Below are positions 41,937 to 51,431 of a DNA stretch of 64,000 nucleotides, one piece after another. A program made the position numbers and the translations under genes. The notes beneath the pieces were generated by a model. That model was not told the origin of the DNA, ran no database searches, and worked only from the letters and a program-made list of their open reading frames with translations. Each line of letters opens with the position of its first letter. Positions within the stretch are counted from its first letter, which is position 1. Source of the stretch: Parerythrobacter aestuarii (GTDB lineage Bacteria > Pseudomonadota > Alphaproteobacteria > Sphingomonadales > Sphingomonadaceae); the NCBI RefSeq assembly GCF_030140925.1, contig NZ_JARBWD010000001.1:2232001-2296000 (forward strand), written 5' to 3'.

Positions 41937-43307
41937 TCAGTCCTCTAGTGCCGCCAGCACATCGCGTGTAAAGCTGACTATGTCGAAACGGCTGCCAACC
42001 GGATCCTCTCCGCGCCGCACGATCACGACGTTGCGACTGGGAACGATGACCACATATTGCCCGCGATTTCCCATCGCCGCGAAGGTATCTGGCGGCACGC
42101 CTTCGCTCTTGTTGAACAGCCAGAACCCCGCGCCATAGCCCAGCGGCCCATTCGGCTGCGGGCCGGACGGGGTGGAGACGTACTTCACCCAGCCTTCGGG
42201 AAGGATGCGGGTGCCATCAGGCAGCTTGCCGTCGTTGAGGTAGAGCTGGCCGAAGCGCATCAGATCGGGCGCGGTCGACCAGACCTGACTTGATAGGACA
42301 TAGTCGCCGCGCCAGTCCATCTCGGCCACGGTATTGCCCATGCGGACCTGCCTGAAGAAATCCGCCGGCGCATAGCTTGCAAACACGTGGTCGATCGATC
42401 TGACCGCCATCAATGTGTCGTTGTTGGCATAGCGATAGACTGTGGCGGGAGCATGGACGATGGGCCAATGCGCTGCAGTCTCCGCCACGGTCGAACCACC
42501 GAAATACAGCGCATCGGTGCGATTACCTGGCGTGTCCGAATACCTGCCCGATGCCATGCGCAACATGTGATCGATGGTGATATCGGTACGCGGATCGGTC
42601 GGACCTACTTCAAGGTCTGCCGCCATCGTCACATCCGCGTCACCGCGCTGGACGGCAACGCCAACCAGTGTGGCTGCGATACTTTTGGCAACCGACCAGG
42701 TTCGCTGAGGCGTTGCTGGCCCAAAATCTCCGGCATAGCGCCACATGCCATCACCTGACTGCCCGCTCACGATCACAGCGGTCGTACGCGACCCTTTGCC
42801 ATAGCTCCCGTCAAAAGCAGCATCGAAGACTTCCGCGCGCTTGCCGGTGATGATGCGATCATGATCATTGACGATGGCATCGGGATAGCTGCGCGGAAGT
42901 TTCTCACGCTCGGGTGGCACGGCCATGCCGATTGGCCCCAGCGAACACCCCCCCTCTTCCTTGTGCCAGGCAAGCCGGGGCTGCATGTTGTCGGCCCAAT
43001 CGACTTCTACGTATGAGAGCACGCCTTCGCCATTTTGGGCCCGCATTACGCGGTACTCCAGTGTGGGCACGATGGTGTCGAGCGGAGCCTGAATGCCTGT
43101 CAGTTCCCATCTCTCGACACTCTCGACAGATCGCGTGACGCCATTCGCTTCCGCATTGGCGATCGCGCTGCACAGGAACAGCGCCTTGTACCCGGCAGCA
43201 AGCGCGCGGTCGTAGCGGGCGTCGAGCTGCTCCTGCTGGCTCTGGGCGGCGGCGGGGCTAGCGAATGCGAGGGCCGCGACGGCGGCGGCAAGGGTCGGCT
43301 GCTTCAT
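41937..43307 (-). CDS. Exported serine hydrolase, beta-lactamase (class C)/penicillin-binding fold
   Basis: 456 residues. Signal peptide (LAAAVAALAFASPAAAQ), a ~170-residue N-terminal part, then the serine hydrolase fold with SxxK in RTWSVAKSI (nucleophile Ser, general base Lys), the YxN motif in YRYANNDTL, and a late GNRGQYVVIVPSRN. Such enzymes are usually esterases, peptidases or amidases rather than true beta-lactamases. The start overlaps the stop of the saccharopine dehydrogenase-like gene by 4 bp, so it is the last gene of that operon. Confidence 0.87.
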   Translation of the reverse strand: MKQPTLAAAVAALAFASPAAAQSQQEQLDARYDRALAAGYKALFLCSAIANAEANGVTRSVESVERWELTGIQAPLDTIVPTLEYRVMRAQNGEGVLSYVEVDWADNMQPRLAWHKEEGGCSLGPIGMAVPPEREKLPRSYPDAIVNDHDRIITGKRAEVFDAAFDGSYGKGSRTTAVIVSGQSGDGMWRYAGDFGPATPQRTWSVAKSIAATLVGVAVQRGDADVTMAADLEVGPTDPRTDITIDHMLRMASGRYSDTPGNRTDALYFGGSTVAETAAHWPIVHAPATVYRYANNDTLMAVRSIDHVFASYAPADFFRQVRMGNTVAEMDWRGDYVLSSQVWSTAPDLMRFGQLYLNDGKLPDGTRILPEGWVKYVSTPSGPQPNGPLGYGAGFWLFNKSEGVPPDTFAAMGNRGQYVVIVPSRNVVIVRRGEDPVGSRFDIVSFTRDVLAALED

Positions 43308-44464
43308 GCCGCGCAGGATTGGCCGCTGGCTTCGGGCGAGTCAAAAGCAATCGCACAGCCCTCGCCATCGCACAGCTCGTGCACCATGCCGAGCGCGGCG
43401 AAATCCTGCGCGAAATCCTCCAGCGCGAGGATACCTGAACAGACATGCGCGCCGGATGCAGGGAGCACGCCATCCCGATAGCGCCGGATCAGCGCCAGTG
43501 CAGCGAGCACCGGGACATAGGGCCCGCGATTGGCATCGGCCTGCAGCACCCAGCGGCGCTCGACCCAATCGCCATTGGCATCACGACCGGTCGCCCGCAC
43601 CGTCATCGCCCCGCGGTCGCTGCCGAAGGGCAGGAACCATCGCGCCACCGCCAGCATCGGCCTTGCCAGCGGGCGCATGCTCTTCGCCCATCCCCAGCGG
43701 ACCGGTAGCGCCATCGCCGCAAGGCCCAGATGCAGGAAGCCAAGCTCGAGCCCGGCAAAGAACTCCGCTCCCTCACGCGGTTGATAGCGCTCCACCAGCA
43801 GGTCCTGCTCGGGCGTGTCGCAGACGCTAGCCCAGCGCTTGCCAATGCCGGGAATGTCCTCGCGATGGGTCAGGCCCCAGCCAGGTAACTGCTGCCATTG
43901 CCGATCGCGGAAGACCTTCACCGGCCTGCCGACATAGGAGAGGATCGCCTCCACCACCGAGAGGCCGCGCGGTGCCCGGTTGCCGGGATAGATGCCCACC
44001 CGCAGATGATCGATCCGCTGCCACCCTTGGGTCAATTCGTCGATCACCGCATGCGAGAGCGCGGGGATCGAGCTGGCCCCGGTCACGAGCGGCACCTCGG
44101 CCCCCTTGGCGATCTCGTCGAAGCGGGCGAAGGCGCGCACGAACTCGCGCCCGTCGGCAAGGTCGATATAGGGCACCCGCGCGGCAATGGCGGACTCGAC
44201 TACCCGCATATGCGATCTCTGGAACGGACCGGCAGCATCGATGACAAGATTGTATCTCGCCAGATCATGCGCGGTCAGCCGGTCGCGATCGAGCGCGATG
44301 CAGCGGGGCGAACCGGGCAGGCCTCCTGCCACTTCCTTGAGCTTGGTAAGATTGCGGGCAGCGAGCGTCAGCGCCACGCCCTTCTCAAGGCTCGCCCGCT
44401 CGGCCAGTCGCGAGCCGAACACGCCGCTGGCGCCCAGGATCAGCACATTGAGCACCTCAGCCAT
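43304..44464 (-). CDS. Saccharopine dehydrogenase-like NAD(P)-binding oxidoreductase
   Basis: 386 residues from ATG 44464, which lies inside the last codons of the upstream gene (8-bp overlap). The N-terminal Rossmann motif is VLILGASGVFGSRLAE, followed by NLVIDAAGPFQ and PYIDLADGREFV, as in saccharopine dehydrogenase-type and trans-acting enoyl-reductase-type proteins. The real substrate is unknown. Coupled downstream of a DUF4166 gene, a pairing I know from other genomes, and upstream of a serine hydrolase. Confidence 0.85.
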   Translation of the reverse strand: MAEVLNVLILGASGVFGSRLAERASLEKGVALTLAARNLTKLKEVAGGLPGSPRCIALDRDRLTAHDLARYNLVIDAAGPFQRSHMRVVESAIAARVPYIDLADGREFVRAFARFDEIAKGAEVPLVTGASSIPALSHAVIDELTQGWQRIDHLRVGIYPGNRAPRGLSVVEAILSYVGRPVKVFRDRQWQQLPGWGLTHREDIPGIGKRWASVCDTPEQDLLVERYQPREGAEFFAGLELGFLHLGLAAMALPVRWGWAKSMRPLARPMLAVARWFLPFGSDRGAMTVRATGRDANGDWVERRWVLQADANRGPYVPVLAALALIRRYRDGVLPASGAHVCSGILALEDFAQDFAALGMVHELCDGEGCAIAFDSPEASGQSCAA

Positions 44465-45116
44465 CGCGGAACTGCCCTTGCTGATAGACCAGCTCGCCAA
44501 GCCAGCGATGGGTCAGTTGGAGCGAGAAGGTGAAGCGCCCATCCCCGCATTCGATATGCCGCACCACGGTCTCGCCGGGTGCCAGCCAGCGCGGCATCCG
44601 AATGCGGTGATCCCGAACTTGCAGGAAGTAGTGATCGCTGCGGAATTCCAGTCCGCCTGCGACCGCTTCGACGCGCAGCGCCATGCCGATGCCGCAGCCG
44701 ATATGCTCCTCCAGCCCTGTGCTGCCGTTGAACTGTTTGGCGCTGTGGATCACCTGCGGAAAGCCGATCTGACGGCCATAGACCCGCGTCCAGCATTGCC
44801 CGCCGTTGGCATGGTCTTCCGACACTGTAACCACAGCCGGCACGCCGCTGTCGAAATTGAGTGGCAGCGGGCCCCCGATCAGCCGTGCCAGCTGGACAAA
44901 CAACCGTCCGATGCGCGAGCAACGCGCTTCGGTGATTTCACCGGGATAGATTGCCACCCGCGCCCCTTCGATCCGCTTCGAAAACCGCCGCTGGACAGCC
45001 TCGGGCAAGCCATTCCAGGCATCGCGCCCTAGCAACCGCCGGAACCGCGCATCGTAAAGGTCTCCAGCCTTGCGCGCTGCGGGTTGTGGTCGGTTGCTGG
45101 CACGTGCAGGTTCCAT
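44457..45116 (-). CDS. DUF4166-type protein
   Basis: 219 residues. It has no signal peptide or membrane segment. Features such as FRRLLGRDAWNGLPEAVQRRF, GPLPLNFDSGVPAVVTV, WTRVYGRQIGFPQVIHS and FTFSLQLTHRWLGELVYQ match the DUF4166 family, which has no assigned function and often accompanies or fuses to saccharopine dehydrogenase-like proteins. It lies 31 bp after the MarR/GbsR-like regulator and is translationally coupled to the oxidoreductase. Confidence 0.75.
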   Translation of the reverse strand: MEPARASNRPQPAARKAGDLYDARFRRLLGRDAWNGLPEAVQRRFSKRIEGARVAIYPGEITEARCSRIGRLFVQLARLIGGPLPLNFDSGVPAVVTVSEDHANGGQCWTRVYGRQIGFPQVIHSAKQFNGSTGLEEHIGCGIGMALRVEAVAGGLEFRSDHYFLQVRDHRIRMPRWLAPGETVVRHIECGDGRFTFSLQLTHRWLGELVYQQGQFRDG

Positions 45117-45147
45117 GATCAGTCCCCTGAGAAGTAGTCCGCGTTGC

Positions 45148-45714
45148 TCAGTCGGCTCCCTTGCCGGGGCGCCAGTTGATGAGCTTGGTGACGCCTGCTC
45201 CCATCTTGATCAGCCGGGTCAACGCCGGCTTGGGGACCTTGAGCATCTCGTCATGCCAGCCCGACATGGTGGTGACGAAATCGAGCATCGCGGCGAGCTT
45301 CTCGCGCGCCTGCGGGCTGACCTCGGTGTCATGCGCGGCCTCTTCGTTACACAGACGCAGCGCTTCCTCCGCTGGATCGATCTCGCGCGCCTTGCGGCCC
45401 TGAGCGATCTTGATCGCCATTTCCCAAATATCGGCCTCGGCACTGAAATGATCGCGGCGGTCGCCGAACACAGGCACGCGGTGGATCAGACGCCAGCCCA
45501 GCAATTCCTTGATCGAGTTGGAAACGTTGGAACGCGCCATGCCCAGCTTCTCGGCGATTTCCTCAGCCGTCAGCGGCGTGTCCGAAATGAACAGCAGCGC
45601 ATGGATCTGGGCCACCGAGCGGTTGACGCCCCACTGCCCGCCAAGGTCACCCCAATGAAGCACGAAGCGTGCTACCGAAGGAGGAAGTTCCGACTCGACT
45701 TTAATTTCTGTCAT
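45148..45714 (-). CDS. MarR/GbsR-family transcriptional regulator
   Basis: 188 residues from ATG 45714. A winged helix-turn-helix is evident (NRSVAQIHALLFISDTPLTA, then EEIAEKLGMARSNVSNSIKELL, GWRLIHRVPVFGDRRDHF), the GbsR pattern, followed by a helical dimer region. First gene of the DUF4166-oxidoreductase-hydrolase set. There is no ribosome site and the promoter points to a transcript starting at or next to the A of the ATG. A palindrome covers the start codon, so the protein may repress its own operon. Confidence 0.85.
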   Translation of the reverse strand: MTEIKVESELPPSVARFVLHWGDLGGQWGVNRSVAQIHALLFISDTPLTAEEIAEKLGMARSNVSNSIKELLGWRLIHRVPVFGDRRDHFSAEADIWEMAIKIAQGRKAREIDPAEEALRLCNEEAAHDTEVSPQAREKLAAMLDFVTTMSGWHDEMLKVPKPALTRLIKMGAGVTKLINWRPGKGAD

Positions 45715-45723
45715 AACAGAAAT
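45704..45723. promoter_or_regulatory. Palindromic operator across the regulator start codon
   Basis: ATTTCTGTCATAACAGAAAT has two perfect 8-bp arms around a 4-nt centre. The CAT in the middle is the start codon of the regulator read on the minus strand. The site overlaps the -10 box next to it, so a bound dimer would block transcription. MarR-family proteins typically bind such 16-20 bp palindromes. Confidence 0.7.
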
Positions 45724-45749
45724 ATCCGACGAAACGGATAGCAAGTCAA
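45721..45749 (-). promoter_or_regulatory. Promoter of the regulator operon
   Basis: Minus strand: -35 TTGACT (45744-45749), 17-nt spacer, -10 GATATT (45721-45726). The expected start site is about 45714, the first base of the ATG. Confidence 0.6.
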
Positions 45750-45761
45750 GCACGCAAAGAG

Positions 45762-45794
45762 AAAGGGCCGGCGGATCGTCTCCGCCGGCCCTTT
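45762..45794 (-). terminator. Terminator of the ribosomal protein operon
   Basis: A 14-bp perfect stem, AAAGGGCCGGCGGA with its complement, and a 5-nt loop, 25 bp after the rplQ stop, followed on the minus strand by a T-rich stretch (CCCTTTCTCTTT). It separates the ribosomal operon from the regulator's promoter. Confidence 0.92.
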
Positions 45795-45818
45795 TGAAAT
45801 CTGGTGTTCGAGAGCGGC

Positions 45819-46241
45819 TTACGCTTCTTCGAAACTTTCCTCGTCGGCCATCACCGGGCCGCTGTCCTGGCCCTTGGCGTCTTCATCGCGGTCGACGAAT
45901 TCAATGACCGCCATTTGCGCAGCGTCGCTGCCGCGATAGCCAGCCTTGATGATGCGGGTGTAGCCGCCGTCGCGGTCCGAGTAACGCTCGGCCAGCACGT
46001 CGAACAGCTTCTTCAGCTGGGTTTCGTCACCGAGACGGCTCATGGCCAGGCGGCGGTTCGAAAGGCCGCCACGCTTGGCCAGCGTGATCAGCTTCTCGAC
46101 GTAAGGGCGCAGTTCCTTCGCCTTCGGCAGGGTGGTGACGATCTGCTCGTGCTTGATCAGGGCCGCCGACATGTTGCGAAACATGGCAGTGCGGTGACCC
46201 GACTTGCGACCGAGCTTGCGCTGTGAAATTCCGTGACGCAT
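45819..46241 (-). CDS. rplQ: 50S ribosomal protein L17
   Basis: 140 residues. The start is canonical for L17 ([20 protein letters not shown], then [26 protein letters not shown]), and the tail is acidic, as in other alphaproteobacteria. GGAAG precedes the ATG. In most bacteria it lies right behind rpoA; here two foreign-looking genes (46363-49011) come between. It is the last gene of the operon, before a strong terminator. Confidence 0.97.
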   Translation of the reverse strand: MRHGISQRKLGRKSGHRTAMFRNMSAALIKHEQIVTTLPKAKELRPYVEKLITLAKRGGLSNRRLAMSRLGDETQLKKLFDVLAERYSDRDGGYTRIIKAGYRGSDAAQMAVIEFVDRDEDAKGQDSGPVMADEESFEEA

Positions 46242-46362
46242 TTGATACTTCCTTCAGTTCGAAAAGGGCCCGTGCAAGGTAGCCCAGTGCTGGCAAAGCG
46301 ATGTACTGCTACGCCAAGGGCGCGCTCCTAGTGCGCCAAGGAAAAATGTCAAGCACGTTTCA

Positions 46363-47742
46363 CTACATCAAGGGGGATGCACCAAGCCTGGTTCTCGGCT
46401 CAAGAAATTTGGCTCTTTGGCCGCGACTCAAGAACGCACGTGACGCGCGTTGCGCGGTGATGATTAGCCGTCGACTAAGGGAAATCACGCGTGAATTTTC
46501 GTCGTCGTCTAACGCTTCAGAAGTGAAAAATTCCTGCCCATCAGCGTTATCGTTGGCTCCCTCGGGCTTCTCTTGTCGCGCAGCCTCCAAGTCCTCTCGC
46601 CTCAGCTGATCCGCAAACACTTCACAATCGTAGCCATAGGCAAAGATCCTATGACTTGGATGGCGGGACTCTGCAGAACAAAGGTAAACTACGATCGTGT
46701 GTGTTTCACGCGAAAGCAACTGACACATGTCGATCAGCTTCTTGCTCCGATTGTATGAAGGCACAAAAATGACGTCTGGGGCTTGATGTGCAAATCGACT
46801 GCGTCGGCCCTTCGTGTCAAGCACGAGTCTGACGACCGAGAGGAAAATCGTAGGATCGAATGCGTCAAAACAGATCAGCACCGCCGCAACCCCCTGCGGT
46901 GTCACAAAAACATCAAACTCCCATTGCCCTACTGAATCGAGATATTCTCCTATCTTCCGAGCGGGACTCTTCTTCATGCAATAGACTGGGTGCTGACCCC
47001 TTCTATCGATCTGGGAGACATAAGTGAAATAACTTAAGGCATGTTGGTAAACTTGTTCGGAAATCTCACCGGCTTCTTTCAAATATCTAGCCTGCCCAAC
47101 GGACGAAACTTTATGCTCCACTCCTCTATTGTCCCGAATCTTGAGCCCAATATCCTGCTCACCTCGAGCTCTTGAGGAACTATCTGGTAACGGAACATCC
47201 TCCTGAATGGAGTCAGGCCACCCCGCTCCTTCTCTTAAATTTTCAAACTTAGATAGAATGACCTCACTAATTGGCATCTTCGGAGAGGACGCATTTGGAA
47301 ATACCGGCGCAATGTTTCCGCGAATGTTGGGGTCGCTAGAATCATTATCAAACGAACGGTAGATCTTGTGCTGTGAGCCGAGGCACACAAATACGCCTTC
47401 GTTGGGAAGAACGCTGTCTTTAATCCGTCCCCAGTTTGGATCGTCACTCTTTGACGAAGCCAAGCGCCAATTTCGACCAGCTTCACCATGATCCGATGAT
47501 ACTAGCCCGATCGGGAGGCCGAACTCAGGCACACAGATAAAATCAGGTTTCGCCCTGATCATCCTGCTCAGATCATCCTTATAACCATCTATCCAGGCTT
47601 CAAATTTCGCCATCGCCTTATCGTTCTGGATGTTTGGCCTGAGAAAAATCATACCGCCAGAACCCACGACCGTCTCTGCAATCAACGGTGCATCCACGCG
47701 CGTGTTCTCTTCGGTTTCAGGCAGCGCGACTTCAGGCATCAC
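46363..47742 (-). CDS. Divergent nitrilase-superfamily (carbon-nitrogen hydrolase) protein, start uncertain
   Basis: 459 residues from ATG 47742. The nitrilase triad can be traced: Glu73 in FICVPEFGLP, a Lys in YCMKKSPARK (~257-263), and Cys291 in VLICFDAFDP, followed by PDVIFVPSYNRSK. Spacing is far wider than in a normal nitrilase, so the substrate is open. The frame stays open and protein-like for 76 more codons upstream (QQARETLATLIEATRDICLP, RYHYYCADSAARLFGERAS), but no ATG, GTG or TTG is there. An ATA at 47970 sits 5 nt after GGGAGG and may be the true start. AT-richer than the ribosomal genes on either side and inserted between rpoA and rplQ. Confidence 0.75.
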   Translation of the reverse strand: MMPEVALPETEENTRVDAPLIAETVVGSGGMIFLRPNIQNDKAMAKFEAWIDGYKDDLSRMIRAKPDFICVPEFGLPIGLVSSDHGEAGRNWRLASSKSDDPNWGRIKDSVLPNEGVFVCLGSQHKIYRSFDNDSSDPNIRGNIAPVFPNASSPKMPISEVILSKFENLREGAGWPDSIQEDVPLPDSSSRARGEQDIGLKIRDNRGVEHKVSSVGQARYLKEAGEISEQVYQHALSYFTYVSQIDRRGQHPVYCMKKSPARKIGEYLDSVGQWEFDVFVTPQGVAAVLICFDAFDPTIFLSVVRLVLDTKGRRSRFAHQAPDVIFVPSYNRSKKLIDMCQLLSRETHTIVVYLCSAESRHPSHRIFAYGYDCEVFADQLRREDLEAARQEKPEGANDNADGQEFFTSEALDDDENSRVISLSRRLIITAQRASRAFLSRGQRAKFLEPRTRLGASPLM

Positions 47743-48018
47743 CTTTCGAAGCGAGATTGAAACAGGCCTCGTATTGATTGCAAACCGGATTTTATCGCGC
47801 GGTGGACCGCGCCCATCAGCCCTACTTGCTCGCTCCCCAAAGAGACGGGCCGCCGAATCAGCGCAATAGTAATGATATCTTGGTAGACAAATGTCGCGAG
47901 TCGCTTCAATCAGCGTTGCAAGTGTTTCCCTCGCCTGCTGCGCAAGGACCTTCTCTTCCGACCGTCCTATGTCATCCTCCCGCCCTGAATTAGTTAACGA
48001 AATTCGGTCGGTGGATGA

Positions 48019-49011
48019 TTAAAATAGTTCGCCTAGATCGGCAACTCTTTTGGCTGAGATAGTGTTAGCGGGTGAGTGGGAGAGGTTGATTACAACCCTC
48101 TCATCTGCAAGGCGGTCTGCACCAGGCTTTTCAAAACTGCTTGTAACTCCCAGGCCCTTTAACTCAAATGGGCCCGAGACTGCGTCAGTCTCCCCCATTC
48201 TCGTCTCAATATAAAATCCGTGCGCCCAATCGAAATCGGTCTCCACAACCGTGTCAATACTGTCGCAGTTACCCGACATTGATCTCCCACAGTGCAAGTA
48301 GGACGCCGCATTTTCGCTGGAGAAAAATTTGTCGAGAACCCTAAATGACTTTGATGCACCATCGTCGCGGATTCGCAATTCGCCATCTCGAATCTCTTCC
48401 AGGCATTCTCTGAAGGAAGGATCGTCAATTTGCAGCATCAAATCATCTAGCGTAATGTTTCCATTAGGCCTGATCTCTACCTTGTATCCAACCGCACTCT
48501 CAAACGCTCCTGCGTAGATTGGCAATGTCGCGCGACAAACCACATCTGCGGCAGCTTCGATCAAGCTCAGGCAATCAATCAATAATGGCTCGTCACCGAC
48601 CGGATCGAACTCGTTTTCGAGGATCGCTGAGAACCAAAACTTCGAACGGATATCCTCAAAGTCTGAGCCATCCAGATTCGGCAACTTCACACAAATTGTA
48701 TATGTAAAACTCAGATAGATCTTGATGCCGTGAAAATCGATCAAAGCGTAGTCAGAATGATAAACTTGGCCGCGATTTTCATGCGGTGCATGCACATCAC
48801 TAGACCGAGCGTATTCGATGACGTCCAGCAATTCCACGTTCTCAATTTCCGCCAGCGTCGCGGCAAGAACTGCGGTCAAGTCTTTGTGGTAGCTAGTCTG
48901 AAGGGTTTCTAGAACTACTTCCGCTTGGGATACGGTGAGGGCAATATCCGAAGACAAAACGCGACCAACACGCTTTGTCGCTTGCTTGATGGCTTTGCCC
49001 CAGTCCGTCAT
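48019..49011 (-). CDS. Protein of unknown function inserted between rpoA and rplQ
   Basis: 330 residues, cytoplasmic and acidic, with no signal or membrane segment. Visible segments include [54 protein letters not shown] and a C-terminal [11 protein letters not shown] recognise no family. Base composition is lower in GC than the flanking operon, like its neighbour. Its TAA stop is followed in the same frame by the open extension of the nitrilase-like gene, so the two are very likely expressed together. A joint role, perhaps defence, is only an inference from location and composition. Confidence 0.7.
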   Translation of the reverse strand: MTDWGKAIKQATKRVGRVLSSDIALTVSQAEVVLETLQTSYHKDLTAVLAATLAEIENVELLDVIEYARSSDVHAPHENRGQVYHSDYALIDFHGIKIYLSFTYTICVKLPNLDGSDFEDIRSKFWFSAILENEFDPVGDEPLLIDCLSLIEAAADVVCRATLPIYAGAFESAVGYKVEIRPNGNITLDDLMLQIDDPSFRECLEEIRDGELRIRDDGASKSFRVLDKFFSSENAASYLHCGRSMSGNCDSIDTVVETDFDWAHGFYIETRMGETDAVSGPFELKGLGVTSSFEKPGADRLADERVVINLSHSPANTISAKRVADLGELF

Positions 49012-49086
49012 GGCGAAATCATTACTATGCGATTACCACCAATCATTGGTCGATAACCTACGTTAACGGGATGTTGCCAAGCGTCA

Positions 49087-49117
49087 AGGCTTCCGGCGAC
49101 GCCATCACCGGAAGCCT
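49087..49117 (-). terminator. Hairpin after rpoA
   Basis: AGGCTTCCGG and CCGGAAGCCT form a 10-bp perfect stem 27 bp after the rpoA stop. No T-run follows on the minus strand. It may end or attenuate the transcript between rpoA and the inserted genes. Confidence 0.5.
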
Positions 49118-49143
49118 CATTCACTGCAAACATTCTAAGCATG

Positions 49144-50199
49144 TCAGCCCAACAGTTCCTGTTCGAGCTTTTTGGCCATTTCTTCGATGTTCTCTGGCGG
49201 CCAGCCCGGGATGTCCATGCCGAGGCGCAGGCCCATGCTGGAGAGGACTTCCTTGATCTCGTTGAGCGACTTGCGGCCGAAGTTCGGCGTGCGCAGCATC
49301 TCGGCTTCGGTCTTCTGGACCAGGTCGCCGATGTAGATGATGTTGTCGTTCTTGAGGCAGTTGGCCGAACGTACCGACAGCTCCAGCTCGTCGACCTTCT
49401 TGAGGAGGTAACGGTTGAGTTGGTTGGCATCGTCTTGGGCCGGTTCTGCAGCGACACCGATCATGGCGCTCTGCGGCTGCGGGATACCGTCTTCGAAGTG
49501 GACGAACAGCGTCAGCTGGTCCTGCAGGATGCGCGCAGCATAGGCCACGGCGTCTTCAGGGGTGACGGTGCCGTCGGTCTCGATGGTCAGCGAGAGCTTG
49601 TCGTAGTCCAGTTCCTGGCCAACACGTGCATTCTCGACCTTGTAGCTGACCTGGCGGATCGGCGAATACAGGCTGTCGACCGGAATCAGGCCGATCGGCG
49701 CATCGACCGGGCGGTTCTGCACGGCCGGGACATAGCCCTTGCCGACGTCAGCCGTCAGTTCCATGTTGAGCGTCGCACCTTCGTCGAGATGACAGATCAC
49801 CAGATCCTTGTTCATCACTTCGATGTCGCCCGAAACGGCGATATCGCCGGCCTTCACTTCGGCCGGGCCGGTGGCGGAAAGCTGCAGCCGCTTGGGACCT
49901 TCGCCTTCCATCTTCAGCGCGATCTGCTTCACGTTGAGGACGATGTCGGTGACATCTTCACGCACGCCGGCGAGCGACGAGAATTCGTGCAGCACGTTCT
50001 CGATCTTGATCGAAGTGATCGCGGCGCCCTGCAGCGAGCTCAGCAGCACGCGGCGCAGCGCGTTGCCGAGAGTAAGGCCGAAGCCACGCTCGAGCGGTTC
50101 GGCCACGAAAGTCGCCTTGCGGGCCTTGTCGCTGCTTTCCTTCAGTTCGAGCTGATTGGGTTTCTTGAGTTCCTGCCAGTTCTTGGTGTTCACGGACAT
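49144..50199 (-). CDS. rpoA: RNA polymerase alpha subunit
   Basis: 351 residues, normal for alphaproteobacteria. N-terminal assembly domain with [20 protein letters not shown] and [20 protein letters not shown]-terminal DNA-binding domain after a linker ([37 protein letters not shown]). It assembles RNA polymerase and contacts promoters and activators. It lies 110 bp after rpsK in the operon; the usual next gene rplQ is displaced by nearly 3 kb. Confidence 0.98.
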   Translation of the reverse strand: MSVNTKNWQELKKPNQLELKESSDKARKATFVAEPLERGFGLTLGNALRRVLLSSLQGAAITSIKIENVLHEFSSLAGVREDVTDIVLNVKQIALKMEGEGPKRLQLSATGPAEVKAGDIAVSGDIEVMNKDLVICHLDEGATLNMELTADVGKGYVPAVQNRPVDAPIGLIPVDSLYSPIRQVSYKVENARVGQELDYDKLSLTIETDGTVTPEDAVAYAARILQDQLTLFVHFEDGIPQPQSAMIGVAAEPAQDDANQLNRYLLKKVDELELSVRSANCLKNDNIIYIGDLVQKTEAEMLRTPNFGRKSLNEIKEVLSSMGLRLGMDIPGWPPENIEEMAKKLEQELLG

Positions 50200-50308
50200 G
50201 GATTTCCCCTTGGGGTTCGGATGCGGGCAGGACCGGCAGCGCTGGTAAGAGCGCGTCCGGTCCGTGAGAAAGTGTCGGCGACCGGGAAGGCCGCCGGGCA
50301 GGTACGGA

Positions 50309-50698
50309 TCAGACGCGGCGACGCTTGGAAGGCCGGACCCCGTTGTGCGGGATCGGCGTCACGTCGCGGATCGAAGTGATCGTGAAGCCTACTGCCTGCA
50401 GGGCACGCAGCGCGCTTTCACGGCCCGAACCCGGGCCCTTCACTTCGACTTCGAGGGTGCGTACGCCGTGCTCTGCAGCCTTGCGGCCTGCATCGTCAGC
50501 GGCGACCTGGGCAGCGTAGGGAGTCGACTTGCGGCTACCCTTGAAGCCCATCATGCCGGCCGAAGACCAGCTGATCGCATTGCCCTGCGCGTCGGTGATA
50601 GTGATCATGGTGTTGTTGAAGCTGGCGTTGACGTGCGCAACACCGCTGGTGATGTTCTTGCGCTCGCGGCGCCGGATACGGCCTGGTTCGCGTGCCAT
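50309..50698 (-). CDS. rpsK: 30S ribosomal protein S11
   Basis: 129 residues: [40 protein letters not shown], and the C-terminal [10 protein letters not shown], all diagnostic of S11. It forms part of the mRNA exit platform with S7 and S18. It lies between rpsM and rpoA, as in most bacteria. Confidence 0.98.
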   Translation of the reverse strand: MAREPGRIRRRERKNITSGVAHVNASFNNTMITITDAQGNAISWSSAGMMGFKGSRKSTPYAAQVAADDAGRKAAEHGVRTLEVEVKGPGSGRESALRALQAVGFTITSIRDVTPIPHNGVRPSKRRRV

Positions 50699-50747
50699 GG
50701 TGGTATTCCCCTAAATCAGTCTGGGAAGCAAAAGCGGGACGAGCCGC

Positions 50748-51116
50748 TTACTTCTTCTTGCCGGCGATCGGCTTCGCCTTGCCCTTGCGGGTGCGCGCAT
50801 TGGTGTGCGTGCGCTGGCCACGAACGGGCAGGCCGTTACGATGACGCAGACCGCGATAGGACTTGAGGTCCATCAGGCGCTTGATGTTCATGGCAGTTTC
50901 GCGACGAAGGTCGCCTTCCACCATGTAGTCGGCGTCGATCGCTTCACGCAGGCGCAGGACTTCCTCGTCGGAAAGGTCGTGCACACGACGGGCGTGATCG
51001 ATGCCCAGCTTGTCGGCGATTTCCACAGCGGTCGTACGACCGATCCCGTGGATATAGGTGAGCGCGATGATCACGCGCTTGTTGGTGGGGATATTGACCC
51101 CGGCAATACGAGCCAC
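50748..51116 (-). CDS. rpsM: 30S ribosomal protein S13
   Basis: 122 residues from a GTG start at 51116 with GGAGAAGTAA just upstream. [22 protein letters not shown] opens the S13 fold, and the tail [19 protein letters not shown] contacts tRNA in the P site. No rpmJ or infA gene sits between secY/adk and this gene, which is common in alphaproteobacteria. Confidence 0.98.
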   Translation of the reverse strand: MARIAGVNIPTNKRVIIALTYIHGIGRTTAVEIADKLGIDHARRVHDLSDEEVLRLREAIDADYMVEGDLRRETAMNIKRLMDLKSYRGLRHRNGLPVRGQRTHTNARTRKGKAKPIAGKKK

Positions 51117-51431
51117 TTACTTCTCCATGCTCCACAAGGGCTTGGGCGTTGACGCCGGCCCCTATCTCATCGCTCAAAACAATCGATGGTTCCGCACATT
51201 GGGCCTCACGGCAAAAAGCCCGGATGGCGCGCAAGTAAGGCTGCCGCCTGCCGGACTCGTCCGAAACTGTCGAATGAATGGCGCGCTTAGGGTGATTCTG
51301 ACCTCTCGTCAACCGCCAGCACGCGCAAAACGACGCGAGTGCCGAAATAGGCACCGCGCGATCAGTATCGAGAAGTCTATCGCGTTAGTTCGCGGCTGTC
51401 AAAACCCTCTCGCCTCGAAATCCTGCGGTAT
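51117..51431. other. Intergenic gap between rpsM and the START-like gene
   Basis: About 315 bp. Short frames here show no protein-like features. The segment is less GC-rich at 51300-51420 and could contain a promoter for rpsM-rpsK-rpoA. No clear -35/-10 pair, repeat or RNA was identified. Confidence 0.4.

Noticed and set aside
49141..50379. 412-codon plus-strand frame
   Set aside because: It is antisense to rpoA; such mirrored frames accompany most genes here.
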